Of a stretch of 64,000 nt of DNA, positions 53,583 to 62,231 are shown in pieces. Numbering within the stretch: position 1 is the stretch's first letter; each line of letters opens with the position of its first letter. The notes beneath the pieces are model-generated. The model was not told the DNA's origin. It did no database searches and saw nothing but the letters and a program-made list of their open reading frames with translations. The DNA is from Cronobacter malonaticus LMG 23826 (lineage in GTDB: Bacteria; Pseudomonadota; Gammaproteobacteria; Enterobacterales; Enterobacteriaceae): contig NZ_CP013940.1 in NCBI RefSeq assembly GCF_001277215.2, positions 248,001-312,000 on the forward strand. The letters run 5' to 3'. The translations under genes and the position numbers were made by a program.

Positions 53583-54566
53583 TCAGGGAATCAACAGGCT
53601 GGAGCCTTGCGTGCTGCGGCTTTCCAGCGTCTTATGGGCGCGCGCGGCGTCTTCAAGCGCAAACTTCTGGCTCTCTGCCACCTCCACTTTAATTACCCCA
53701 CTGGCGATCAGCGAAAACAGCTCGTTACTGGCTTCTTCCAGTTCGGCGCGATTGGTCAGATAGCCGTTCAGCGATGGGCGGGTCACGTAGAGCGAGCCTT
53801 TTTGATTAAGAATGCCGAGATTCACGCCGGTCACCGGGCCGGAAGAGTTACCGAAGCTCACCATTAAGCCGCGGCGTTGCAGGCAGTCGAGCGACGACTC
53901 CCAGGTCTCTTTACCCACCGAGTCATACACCACGCGCACTTTTTTACCGCCGGTCAGTTCACGCAGCCGCTCTGGCACATTCTCTTCACGGTAGTTGATG
54001 GTTTGCCACGCGCCCGCCTGCTTCGCCCGTTGGGCTTTTTCGGCAGAACCTACGGTGCCGATAAGGCGCGCGCCAAGCGCTTTCGCCCACTGGCAGGCGA
54101 TAAGCCCGACGCCGCCTGCGGCCGCGTGAAACAGGAACATCTCGTCGGGTTTGATTTCATAGGTTTTGCGCAGCAGATAAAAGACGGTCAGCCCTTTTAA
54201 AAAGCAGGCCGCCGCCTGTTCAAACGAGATGACATCCGGAAGCACAACGGCTTTATCCGCTGGCACGTTATGCACCGAGCTGTAGGCACCGAGCGCCGAT
54301 TGTGCGTAGACGACGCGATCGCCAGGTTTGAGGTGCGTCACGCCGCTGCCGACTTTCGTCACGACGCCCGCGGCTTCGGTGCCGAGGCCCGCCGGGAGCG
54401 CCGGTGGCGGGTAGAGACCGCTGCGAATATAGGTGTCGATATAGTTGATGCCGATGGCTTTGTTTTCCACCTGCACTTCCATCTCGTCCGGGTCGGCCGG
54501 GGTAAACGTCACCGCTTTTAACACTTCTGGTCCGCCATGCTGGCTGAACTCAATACGCGTCGCCAT
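53583..54566 (-). CDS. qorA: NADPH:quinone oxidoreductase 1
   Basis: Zeta-crystallin type medium-chain reductase, 327 residues like E. coli QorA. GroES-like N-terminal domain (about 1-125, GLGTEAAGVVTKVGSGVTHLK). Rossmann domain with HAAAGGVGLIACQWAKALGA. The zinc ligands of alcohol dehydrogenases are lacking, as expected in this family. Divergent from dnaB across ~120 bp. Confidence 0.96.
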   Translation of the reverse strand: MATRIEFSQHGGPEVLKAVTFTPADPDEMEVQVENKAIGINYIDTYIRSGLYPPPALPAGLGTEAAGVVTKVGSGVTHLKPGDRVVYAQSALGAYSSVHNVPADKAVVLPDVISFEQAAACFLKGLTVFYLLRKTYEIKPDEMFLFHAAAGGVGLIACQWAKALGARLIGTVGSAEKAQRAKQAGAWQTINYREENVPERLRELTGGKKVRVVYDSVGKETWESSLDCLQRRGLMVSFGNSSGPVTGVNLGILNQKGSLYVTRPSLNGYLTNRAELEEASNELFSLIASGVIKVEVAESQKFALEDAARAHKTLESRSTQGSSLLIP

Positions 54567-54686
54567 AGGAACTCCTTGTTAAGGGTCGGGCATGAAAGCA
54601 GGAGCGCGCAAACTGAGTACAAAACGACTCAGATCAGATACACTCCTCATTCTCTCTGATGATGATTTTTGGTAACTCCATTCACT

Positions 54687-56093
54687 ATGGCAGGAAATAA
54701 ACCCTTCAACAAACCCACTGAACCTCGTGACCCGCAGGTCGCCGGGCTGAAAATGCCGCCGCATTCCATGGAGGCGGAACAGTCGGTGTTGGGCGGTTTA
54801 ATGCTGGATAACGAGCGCTGGGACGATGTGGCCGAGCGCGTCGTGGCCGAGGATTTTTACACCCGCCAGCACCGCATGATCTTCACCGAAATGCATCGCC
54901 TGCAGGAGATGGGCAAACCCATCGATCTGATTACGCTTTCCGAATCGCTGGAACTCCAGGGACAGCTGGAAAGCGTCGGCGGTTTTGCGTATCTCGCGGA
55001 GCTTTCCAAAAACACGCCAAGCGCCGCGAACATCAGCGCTTATGCCGATATCGTGCGCGAACGTGCTGTCGTGCGCGACATGATTTCCGTCGCCAATGAA
55101 ATTGCCGACGCCGGTTACGATCCGCAGGGCCGCACCAGCGAAGATCTGCTCGATCTCGCCGAATCGCGCGTCTTTCAGATAGCCGAAAACCGCGCCAATA
55201 AAGACGAAGGGCCGAAAAGTATCGATCAGATCTTAGAAGCCACCGTCGCGCGTATCGAAACGCTCTATCAGCAGCCGCACGACGGCGTGACGGGCGTGGA
55301 TACCGGCTATCAGGATCTCAATAAAAAGACCGCGGGCTTACAGCGCTCGGATCTCATCATCGTGGCGGCGCGTCCTTCGATGGGTAAAACCACCTTCGCG
55401 ATGAACCTGTGCGAAAACGCCGCGATGCTCCAGGATAAACCGGTGCTGATCTTCTCCCTTGAGATGCCCGGCGAGCAGATCATGATGCGTATGCTGGCGT
55501 CGCTCTCCCGCGTGGATCAGACGCGTATTCGTACCGGCCAGCTGGATGACGAAGACTGGGCGCGTATTTCCGGCACCATGGGCATCCTGCTTGAGAAGCG
55601 CAATATGTATATTGACGACTCCTCGGGCCTGACGCCGACGGAAGTGCGCTCGCGCGCGCGCCGTATTTATCGCGAGCACGGCGGCTTAAGCCTGATTATG
55701 ATCGACTACTTACAGCTGATGCGCGTGCCGTCGCTCTCCGATAACCGTACGCTGGAAATCGCCGAGATTTCCCGCTCGCTGAAAGCGCTGGCGAAAGAGC
55801 TTCAGGTGCCGGTGGTGGCGCTCTCGCAGCTTAACCGCTCGCTGGAGCAGCGCGCCGATAAGCGCCCGGTGAACTCGGATCTGCGTGAGTCCGGCTCCAT
55901 CGAGCAGGACGCCGACCTGATTATGTTCATCTATCGTGATGAGGTGTATCACGAAAACAGTGACTTAAAAGGCATCGCGGAGATTATTATCGGTAAGCAG
56001 CGTAACGGCCCGATAGGCACGGTGCGCCTGACGTTTAACGGACAGTGGTCGCGGTTTGATAACTACGCAGGTCCCCAGTACGACGACGAATAA
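54687..56093 (+). CDS. dnaB: Replicative DNA helicase DnaB
   Basis: Hexameric 5'-3' helicase at the replication fork. 468 residues from MAGNKPFNKPTEP (E. coli 471); an ATG 18 nt upstream is possible but not conserved. N-terminal domain (about 20-150), linker helix, then RecA-like ATPase (from ~200) with Walker A ARPSMGKTT and DnaB motifs LIMIDYLQLM and ALSQLNRSLEQRADKRP. No intein interrupts the Walker region. Single gene. Confidence 0.98.
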   Translation: MAGNKPFNKPTEPRDPQVAGLKMPPHSMEAEQSVLGGLMLDNERWDDVAERVVAEDFYTRQHRMIFTEMHRLQEMGKPIDLITLSESLELQGQLESVGGFAYLAELSKNTPSAANISAYADIVRERAVVRDMISVANEIADAGYDPQGRTSEDLLDLAESRVFQIAENRANKDEGPKSIDQILEATVARIETLYQQPHDGVTGVDTGYQDLNKKTAGLQRSDLIIVAARPSMGKTTFAMNLCENAAMLQDKPVLIFSLEMPGEQIMMRMLASLSRVDQTRIRTGQLDDEDWARISGTMGILLEKRNMYIDDSSGLTPTEVRSRARRIYREHGGLSLIMIDYLQLMRVPSLSDNRTLEIAEISRSLKALAKELQVPVVALSQLNRSLEQRADKRPVNSDLRESGSIEQDADLIMFIYRDEVYHENSDLKGIAEIIIGKQRNGPIGTVRLTFNGQWSRFDNYAGPQYDDE

Positions 56094-56095
56094 TT

Positions 56096-56218
56096 AATTT
56101 GGCTATTTCACTTGCGATTTTGGGCTTGGGCAGTGCTCGCCATCCTCACGTACTTCAGTACGCTCCGGTGGCTGCGCGCTGGCCGCACCCAAACTCGCTG
56201 CGCCAATAACGCCAAATT
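56096..56218. repeat. 123-bp imperfect palindrome (ERIC-like size) between dnaB and alr
   Basis: Outer arms AATTTGGC (56096-56103) and GCCAAATT (56211-56218) are perfect inverted repeats. Inner arms TTTGGG/CCCAAA and the central CGTAC-TTCA-GTACG also pair, with imperfect complementarity between. It starts 3 nt after the dnaB stop and fills most of the gap. Length and layout recall ERIC elements (about 127 bp), but the core sequence differs from the ERIC consensus. Confidence 0.75.
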
Positions 56219-56266
56219 GTCTGTAGCTTAAAAGTTAATACACCAAAATAACTGCAAGGAAAGTCA

Positions 56267-57346
56267 ATGCAAGCGGCAACTGTGGTAGTAAACCGCCGCG
56301 CTCTGCGTCACAACCTGCAACGCCTGCGTGAACTGGCGCCCGCCAGCCAGCTGGTTGCGGTGGTGAAGGCAAACGCCTATGGACACGGTCTTCTTGAGAC
56401 CGCCCGCACTCTCCCTGATGCCGATGCGTTCGGCGTGGCGCGCCTTGAAGAGGCGCTGCGCCTGCGCGAAGGCGGCATCACTCAGCCCATTCTTTTGCTC
56501 GAAGGCTTTTTTAACGCAGGCGATCTGCCCGCGATTGCCGCGCAGCAATTACATACTGCGGTACACAGCGAAGAGCAACTGATGGCACTGGAGCAGGCGA
56601 TGCTTTCAGAGCCTGTCACCGTCTGGATGAAGCTCGACACCGGTATGCATCGCTTAGGCGTGCGCCCGGAGGCGGCACAGGCGTTTTACGACAGGCTCGC
56701 GGCCTGTAAAAACGTACGTCAGCCGGTGAACGTGGTAAGCCATTTCGCCCGCGCCGATGAGCCAGACTGCGGCGCCACCGAGCGCCAGCTTGATATCTTC
56801 AACAGCTTTACCCACGACAAACCTGGCAAGCGCTCGATTGCCGCCTCCGGCGGTATCCTCTTCTGGCCACAGTCGCATTTCGACTGGGTGCGCCCCGGCA
56901 TTATTCTCTACGGCGTGTCGCCGCTGGATACGCACCCGTGGGGCGCGGAGCTTGGTTTTCAGCCTGCGATGTCGCTGACGTCAAGCCTTATTGCCGTGCG
57001 CGATCACAAAGCGGGCGAACCTGTCGGCTACGGCGGTACCTGGGTGAGCGAGCGCGACACGCGGCTTGGCGTTGTGGCGATGGGCTATGGCGACGGATAT
57101 CCGCGCTGCGCGCCGACGGGCACGCCGGTGCTGGTCAATGGCCGTGAAGTGCCCATTGTCGGGCGCGTGGCGATGGATATGATCTGCGTTGATTTAGGCC
57201 CTGACGCGGCGGAGAAAGCAGGGGACACGGTAGTCATGTGGGGCGAAGGATTGCCGGTCGAGCGTATCGCCGAAGCGACAGGTGTGAGCGCTTACGAACT
57301 TGTTACGCGACTGACCTCAAGAGTGGCGATGCGTTACCTGGATTAA
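56267..57346 (+). CDS. alr: Alanine racemase, biosynthetic
   Basis: PLP enzyme making D-alanine for peptidoglycan. 359 residues, as E. coli Alr. PLP lysine Lys34 in [10 protein letters not shown]; second catalytic base Tyr region in [27 protein letters not shown]. The ribosome site is GGAAAG before AATG. Monocistronic; three REP-like palindromes follow. Confidence 0.98.
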   Translation: MQAATVVVNRRALRHNLQRLRELAPASQLVAVVKANAYGHGLLETARTLPDADAFGVARLEEALRLREGGITQPILLLEGFFNAGDLPAIAAQQLHTAVHSEEQLMALEQAMLSEPVTVWMKLDTGMHRLGVRPEAAQAFYDRLAACKNVRQPVNVVSHFARADEPDCGATERQLDIFNSFTHDKPGKRSIAASGGILFWPQSHFDWVRPGIILYGVSPLDTHPWGAELGFQPAMSLTSSLIAVRDHKAGEPVGYGGTWVSERDTRLGVVAMGYGDGYPRCAPTGTPVLVNGREVPIVGRVAMDMICVDLGPDAAEKAGDTVVMWGEGLPVERIAEATGVSAYELVTRLTSRVAMRYLD

Positions 57347-57374
57347 AGGCCATACGAGTGTTTCAACGTCTGGC

Positions 57375-57510
57375 GGTGGGTGCGCTTCGCTTACCCACCC
57401 TACGGGTACGTTAAACCCTGGTTTATTAATGGCGGCGGGTGCGCTTCGCTTACCCACCCTACCAACACCGGCGCGTCTTCTGTAGGGCGGGTAAGCGCAG
57501 CGCACCCGCC
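57375..57510. repeat. Three REP-like palindromes between alr and tyrB
   Basis: 57375-57403 and 57434-57462 are direct copies (GGYGGGTGCGCTTCGCTTAC followed by CCACCCTAC), and 57482-57510 is inverted (GTAGGGCGGGTAAGCGCAGC then GCACCCGCC). Confidence 0.92.
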
Positions 57511-57636
57511 GTGTTTATTAACGCTGCGCGCCCGCCATCTTCCCCAGGGTATCGCACCCATCACATCCCTCTCGATCTGCCGCGCTATCCGGTTTATTGT
57601 GAAGACACATCACACCGTAAATCTGGAGAACCAAGC

Positions 57637-58830
57637 GTGTTTCAGAATGTTGACGCCTACGCCGGCGACCCCATCCTTTCGCTGATGGAACGCTTTAAAG
57701 AAGATCCCCGCAGCGACAAAGTTAACCTGAGTATCGGCCTCTATTACAACGAACAAAATATCATCCCGCAGCTTCAGGCCGTGGCGCAGGCGGAACAACG
57801 GCTGAACGCGCAGCCGCACGGCGCCTCGCTTTATCTCCCGATGGAAGGGCTCAATAACTACCGCAGCGCGATAGCGCCGCTTCTGTTCGGGGCCGATCAC
57901 CCGGCGCTGACCGCTGGCCGCATCGCCAGCATCCAGACGGTAGGCGGTTCGGGCGCGCTGAAAATCGGCGCGGATTTCCTTAAGCGCTACTTTCCTCAAT
58001 CCCGCGTCTGGGTCAGCGATCCGACCTGGGAAAACCACGTGGCCATCTTTAACGGCGCAGGTTTTGAAGTAAGTACTTACCCTTGGTTTGACGCAGAGAC
58101 CAACGGCGTGCGTTTCGAGGCATTGCTTGAAAAGCTCAACACTCTGCCTGCGCGCGATATTGTGCTGCTACACCCGTGCTGCCACAACCCGACCGGTGCC
58201 GATCTGACTAACGCCCAGTGGGATGTCGTGGTTGAGGTGCTCAAAGCGCGCGAGCTGATCCCGTTCCTGGATATCGCGTATCAGGGCTTTGGCGCAGGCA
58301 TGGAAGAAGATGCGTACGCGATCCGCGCTATCGCCAGCGCGGGCCTGCCTGCGCTGGTCAGCAACTCGTTTTCAAAAATCTTCTCGCTCTATGGCGAACG
58401 CGTGGGTGGGTTGTCTGTCGTTTGTGACGACGCGGAAACCGCTGCCCGCGTGCTCGGCCAGCTTAAAGCGACGGTACGCCGCAACTATTCCAGCCCGCCG
58501 AATTTCGGTGCGCAGGTGGTTGCCACCGTCCTTAACGACGCCACCCTCAAAGCGCAGTGGCTCGCTGAAGTGGAAGCGATGCGCTGCCGCATTCTGGAGA
58601 TGCGCCAGGCGCTGGTGGATGTTCTCAAAACGGAAGTGCCGGGGCGCAATTTCGATTATCTGCTTAAGCAGCGCGGGATGTTCAGCTATACCGGCCTGAG
58701 CGCCGCGCAGGTTGACCGTCTGCGTGACGAGTTCGGTGTCTACTTGATCAGCAGCGGACGCATGTGCGTGGCGGGCCTTAACAGCCGCAACGTGAAACAG
58801 GTGGCGCAGGCGTTTGCCGCCGTCATGTAA
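57637..58830 (+). CDS. tyrB: Aromatic amino acid aminotransferase
   Basis: PLP aminotransferase for tyrosine, phenylalanine and leucine synthesis. GTG start with CTGGAG 12-17 nt upstream gives [14 protein letters not shown] and 397 residues, the same start codon and length as E. coli; the long in-frame upstream extension runs through REPs. PLP Lys247 in [16 protein letters not shown], plus [11 protein letters not shown] and the C-terminal [14 protein letters not shown] TyrR box was not confidently located. Confidence 0.97.
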   Translation: MFQNVDAYAGDPILSLMERFKEDPRSDKVNLSIGLYYNEQNIIPQLQAVAQAEQRLNAQPHGASLYLPMEGLNNYRSAIAPLLFGADHPALTAGRIASIQTVGGSGALKIGADFLKRYFPQSRVWVSDPTWENHVAIFNGAGFEVSTYPWFDAETNGVRFEALLEKLNTLPARDIVLLHPCCHNPTGADLTNAQWDVVVEVLKARELIPFLDIAYQGFGAGMEEDAYAIRAIASAGLPALVSNSFSKIFSLYGERVGGLSVVCDDAETAARVLGQLKATVRRNYSSPPNFGAQVVATVLNDATLKAQWLAEVEAMRCRILEMRQALVDVLKTEVPGRNFDYLLKQRGMFSYTGLSAAQVDRLRDEFGVYLISSGRMCVAGLNSRNVKQVAQAFAAVM

Positions 58831-58837
58831 TACGTTT

Positions 58838-58868
58838 AAAAGCGCTGTCATACAGCGCTTTTCTTTTT
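58838..58868 (+). terminator. tyrB terminator
   Basis: AAAAGCGCTGT-CAT-ACAGCGCTTTT, perfect 11-bp stem followed by CTTTTT. Confidence 0.93.
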
Positions 58869-59276
58869 CCTCCGCTATTTTACCAGTATTCATTTTGAGG
58901 TTTTTCTTAAGCATTAATCAAAAGATTGTAAGTGTGGTTGTTGAATTTTTTCTGTCGGATATTAATAGATTTCGCGGAACTTATTTATGCTAGTGATACT
59001 AAATGGGTTGCTGTTGATATTCATCTCTTAACGACACATTAGCTGTTTATTAGTGGATATTTTAACGTTTTATCTCCTGCTTGAATATTCATTATAATAA
59101 TGATTCCTGTCTTTACATTCCTTTTGTTATTCGTCTTCATTTACACGTTTTTTTTGTAGGAAAAGAGACGTCGGTATATACCTGTTCGCTATTTTTTAGC
59201 TGGCCATATTATGAACGCTGCTGGTACATCGCGCATAAATTCGCAGCCAGTAAACAAGGATTGTTGAGGAATTAAA
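58869..59276 (+). promoter_or_regulatory. AT-rich region upstream of tpsB
   Basis: The base composition drops sharply to AT-rich immediately after the tyrB terminator. No convincing gene is present; a 64-codon frame at 59081-59275 has no recognisable similarity. Several TATAAT-like stretches occur (for example TATAATAATG near 59094). Such a composition suggests H-NS silencing and horizontal origin. E. coli K-12 has aphA at this place. Confidence 0.5.
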
Positions 59277-60959
59277 GTGATTGTTCGCCGTTCAAACGTA
59301 TATCCAGCGATCCTGTCGGTGCTGGTCGGGTGGCATTCCCCGGTTTATGCGGAAGTCATAGCAAATCAGCAGGCGCTAAACCAGCAACAGCAGAATGAAG
59401 CCCGCCATGAAAGTCTCGCACCTGAAAGTAAGTCCTTACTTTCGACTGCCGAAGTCAAGCCCCGGGAAGGGCTGAACTTACCTGAAGAACAGCCCTGCTA
59501 CCCGGTTAATGCCATTCAGATAGACAATAAAAACGCGGTGGCGCACTGGATGTCCTTTCAGGATGTTGTGCGCAGCGTGAAGGGAAAGTGCGTCGGTATT
59601 AATGGTCTTAAAATGATCCATAAAACGGTACAAAACCGGTTGATCGAGCACGGCTATATAACAACGCGGGTGTTAATACCGGCGCAGGATCTTAAAAGCG
59701 GCACGCTTAAATTCCAAATTCTGCCGGGCACGATTAGCGAGATTGTCTTTAAGGGCGATGGCGGAAAGTATATTCACGCAATAAATAATTTCCCTGAGCG
59801 TCAGGGCGATGTCCTGGATTTGCGCGGTCTTGAACAGGGGCTGGAGAATCTGCAACGCACACCAGGCTCTGAGACCAATATTCAGTTATTGCCGGGAACG
59901 AAACCTGGCGAAACACGGGTCGAAGTAACACGTACCCAGCCGAAACACTGGCGGCTTGGCGCATGGGCGGATGACTCCGGCAGTAAATACACGGGGCGTT
60001 ACCAGAGCGGGCTGGCCTTTTATCTGGATAATCTGACCTCGCTTAACGATATGTTTTACGCCGCTTATGGCGGAGGGCTTAAAAATGAGGATGGCCGCCG
60101 TAGCGATAACGTCTCGGCGTTTTACTCGGTTCCGTGGGGGTACTGGCAGCTTGAACTGTATGGCAGCAAATACCGCTATACCCAGACTATTCACGACAGT
60201 GTTTCCAGCTATCTCTACAGCGGTATCGAAAAATACCTCAGCGCGCAACTCAGCCGCGTGATCTACCGCAGCGCCAGCCAGAAGACGACGCTGGCGTTAA
60301 AGGCTTTCCGTCGTGATTCCACCTATCTGCTCAATGATGTGGAAATAGAGGTGCAGCGGCGCAAAACGAGCAACTGGAAGCTGTCGCTGGAGCACCTGAC
60401 GTATCTGCCATTTGGTCAGGTCAAAGCCAGCCTCGGCTACCAGAAAGCGGCGCACTGGTTTAATGAACTGGAAGATGCCGAAGAACAAGTGGGCAGCGCC
60501 GATCCACAGGCGCGTATCGTTACGATGAGTGTTGATGGCGCGTTCCCGTTCAAACTCGGTAAATTATCTCTGAGCTATGAGCCACATTTTATGTCGCAAA
60601 CGTCACCGGATCGCCTGACGCAGCCGGATAAATTCACGATAGGCAACCGGTGGACGGTGCGCGGTTTCGATGGCGAAACCACGATTTACGCCGATAAGGG
60701 CTGGTATCTGCGCAACGATATTAATCTCAACCTGCCGCAGTGGGGAATGCAGCCCTATCTTGGTCTCGACTATGGCGAAGTCAAAGGCTCGAAAAACGAT
60801 TACTGGAGTGGTAAGCAACTGGCAGGCGCGGCGCTCGGCGTGCGCGGCGTTAAAGGTAAATTCGGCTACGATCTTTTTGCCGGTGTGCCGCTTATGAAAC
60901 CAGAAGAATTGCATACCAGCCCTTTTACGCTCGGTTTCGCCATGCAGTGGCAATACTGA
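59277..60959 (+). CDS. Two-partner secretion outer-membrane transporter TpsB (ShlB/FhaC/HecB type)
   Basis: Exports a TpsA exoprotein across the outer membrane. 560 residues; GTG start with GAGGA 7-11 nt upstream. Signal peptide (about 1-25, ending PVYA before EVIANQ). A Gln-rich stretch (about 30-42) leads to POTRA domains (about 75-220; PCYPVNAIQIDN, IEHGYITTRVLIPAQDLKSG). A 16-strand barrel follows with the TpsB/Omp85 motif VRGF at 461-464 and LGLDYGEVKG. Its terminal residues FAMQWQY are aromatic. The partner tpsA does not follow directly: yjbQ-yjbR lie between. Whether it is an adhesin/hemolysin or CDI transporter cannot be told from TpsB alone. Confidence 0.92.
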   Translation: MIVRRSNVYPAILSVLVGWHSPVYAEVIANQQALNQQQQNEARHESLAPESKSLLSTAEVKPREGLNLPEEQPCYPVNAIQIDNKNAVAHWMSFQDVVRSVKGKCVGINGLKMIHKTVQNRLIEHGYITTRVLIPAQDLKSGTLKFQILPGTISEIVFKGDGGKYIHAINNFPERQGDVLDLRGLEQGLENLQRTPGSETNIQLLPGTKPGETRVEVTRTQPKHWRLGAWADDSGSKYTGRYQSGLAFYLDNLTSLNDMFYAAYGGGLKNEDGRRSDNVSAFYSVPWGYWQLELYGSKYRYTQTIHDSVSSYLYSGIEKYLSAQLSRVIYRSASQKTTLALKAFRRDSTYLLNDVEIEVQRRKTSNWKLSLEHLTYLPFGQVKASLGYQKAAHWFNELEDAEEQVGSADPQARIVTMSVDGAFPFKLGKLSLSYEPHFMSQTSPDRLTQPDKFTIGNRWTVRGFDGETTIYADKGWYLRNDINLNLPQWGMQPYLGLDYGEVKGSKNDYWSGKQLAGAALGVRGVKGKFGYDLFAGVPLMKPEELHTSPFTLGFAMQWQY

Positions 60960-61087
60960 CGGCCCACGTTTGCCTGATCCTGCCGCGCTGGCGTCATGCG
61001 TAAATTTTCACCATAACGCCAGCGAAATTTTGCCTTTTGCCGTTCAGTCTGCACACTTAGAAGATCACTATTTTTAAGGGGCAGCGT

Positions 61088-61510
61088 ATGTGGTTCCAAC
61101 AAACCCTGACATTAAAATCCAGACCTCGGGGCTTTCACCTCATCACTGATGAGATAGTCAGTCAGCTCCCCGCGCTTTCACAGGTTCAGACCGGGTTACT
61201 GCATCTTCTGCTTCAGCACACTTCAGCCTCTTTGACGCTTAATGAAAATTGCGATCCTTCGGTGCGTCGCGATATGGAGCGCTATTTCCAAACCGCCGTG
61301 CCGGATAACGGGCACTACGAGCATGATGATGAGGGGCCGGACGATATGCCCGCGCATATCAAATCCTCCACGCTTGGCGTTTCTCTGATATTGCCAGTTA
61401 AGCAGGGACGCCTGCTGCTTGGCACCTGGCAGGGGATCTGGCTTGGGGAACACCGCAACCATGGCGGCTCGCGCCGTATAGTCGCGACGCTTCAAGGAGA
61501 AACTTTATGA
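61088..61510 (+). CDS. yjbQ: UPF0047 family protein YjbQ (thiamine-phosphate synthase activity)
   Basis: 140 residues of the UPF0047 family; E. coli YjbQ has 138 and was reported to have weak thiamine-phosphate synthase activity. Conserved [35 protein letters not shown] and [19 protein letters not shown] carry the His/Glu/Asp residues of the presumed active site. AAGGGGCAGCGT precedes ATG. It overlaps yjbR by 4 nt (ATGA). A core gene placed between two secretion genes. Confidence 0.95.
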   Translation: MWFQQTLTLKSRPRGFHLITDEIVSQLPALSQVQTGLLHLLLQHTSASLTLNENCDPSVRRDMERYFQTAVPDNGHYEHDDEGPDDMPAHIKSSTLGVSLILPVKQGRLLLGTWQGIWLGEHRNHGGSRRIVATLQGETL

Positions 61511-61860
61511 CGAATTCTGACTTGCTGGATTACTGTATGAATAAACCGGGTGCTGAGCAGAGCGAGCACCGGGAGTGGAAAGCGGCGCAAATTAAAGTGG
61601 GCGACGTCATGTTCGCGATGGTTCATGAAGTCAGTCATCGTCCTGCCGTCTCACTAAAAACCAGCCCGGAGCTGGCAGAACTACTGCGACAGGAACATAA
61701 AGACGTTTTTCCCAGTGCGCAGCTCAATAAGGCGCACTGGAGTACGGTCTATCTGGATGGTGAACTGCCGGATTCGCAGATCTACTATCTGGTCGACGCG
61801 TCGTATCAGCAGGCTGTGGGTCTGCTTCCGGAACAGATTCGACAGCAATTGTCGGTGTAG
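61507..61860 (+). CDS. yjbR: MmcQ/YjbR family DNA-binding protein
   Basis: 117 residues of the MmcQ/YjbR (cyaY-like fold) family, E. coli homologue 118. Typical [41 protein letters not shown] and [17 protein letters not shown]. Double-wing type fold proposed to bind DNA; role unknown. Translationally coupled to yjbQ. In E. coli uvrA follows; here tpsA does. Confidence 0.94.
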   Translation: MTNSDLLDYCMNKPGAEQSEHREWKAAQIKVGDVMFAMVHEVSHRPAVSLKTSPELAELLRQEHKDVFPSAQLNKAHWSTVYLDGELPDSQIYYLVDASYQQAVGLLPEQIRQQLSV

Positions 61861-61880
61861 TCATCTTCTTTCTGACAGAG

Positions 61881-61917
61881 GTGCAGCCTGCGGCGCTGCA
61901 CTTCTGGATCTTTTTTT
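61881..61917 (+). terminator. Weak terminator after yjbR
   Basis: GTGCAGC-CTGCGGC-GCTGCAC, 7-bp stem, with TTTTTTT only after a 9-nt spacer. Termination is likely partial. Confidence 0.5.
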
Positions 61918-62231
61918 AATTGAGTATTCGTTGCGATTCTATGATTCGGTTTTTTGTGTTGTTTATTATGATTAAAATAAATTAATTTTGTCTATTTTTG
62001 GTCACTTTTACTCTTTATTATTTAATTTAGCCTGTTAAAAAACGGCCACACTTAATTAAAGAATAAATAATCATTCTCGATAATTACGATCAATTATCTG
62101 AAATAAATTGTACGACAGCATTTAAAAAAACCGTTGCATTATAATTAAAAAGCCTTGTTTATTGGGGTTTTTACATATCCGCAAGGTATAAACTTAAATT
62201 ATAATATATTAATGAGTCATAAGGATGAGCA
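61918..62231 (+). promoter_or_regulatory. AT-rich upstream region of tpsA
   Basis: Very AT-rich, without genes. Promoter-like TTGCATTATAATTAA lies near 62133 and TATAATATATTAATG near 62198-62213. AAGGATGAGC is the ribosome site. The composition matches the region before tpsB and suggests both flanks belong to the same acquired material. Confidence 0.5.

Noticed and set aside
54687..56093. Intein or prophage attachment in dnaB
   Set aside because: The Walker A and downstream motifs are contiguous and the length equals that of ordinary DnaB.
59081..59275. 64-residue frame before tpsB
   Set aside because: Lies in AT-rich promoter-like DNA, lacks a clear ribosome binding site and recognisable similarity.
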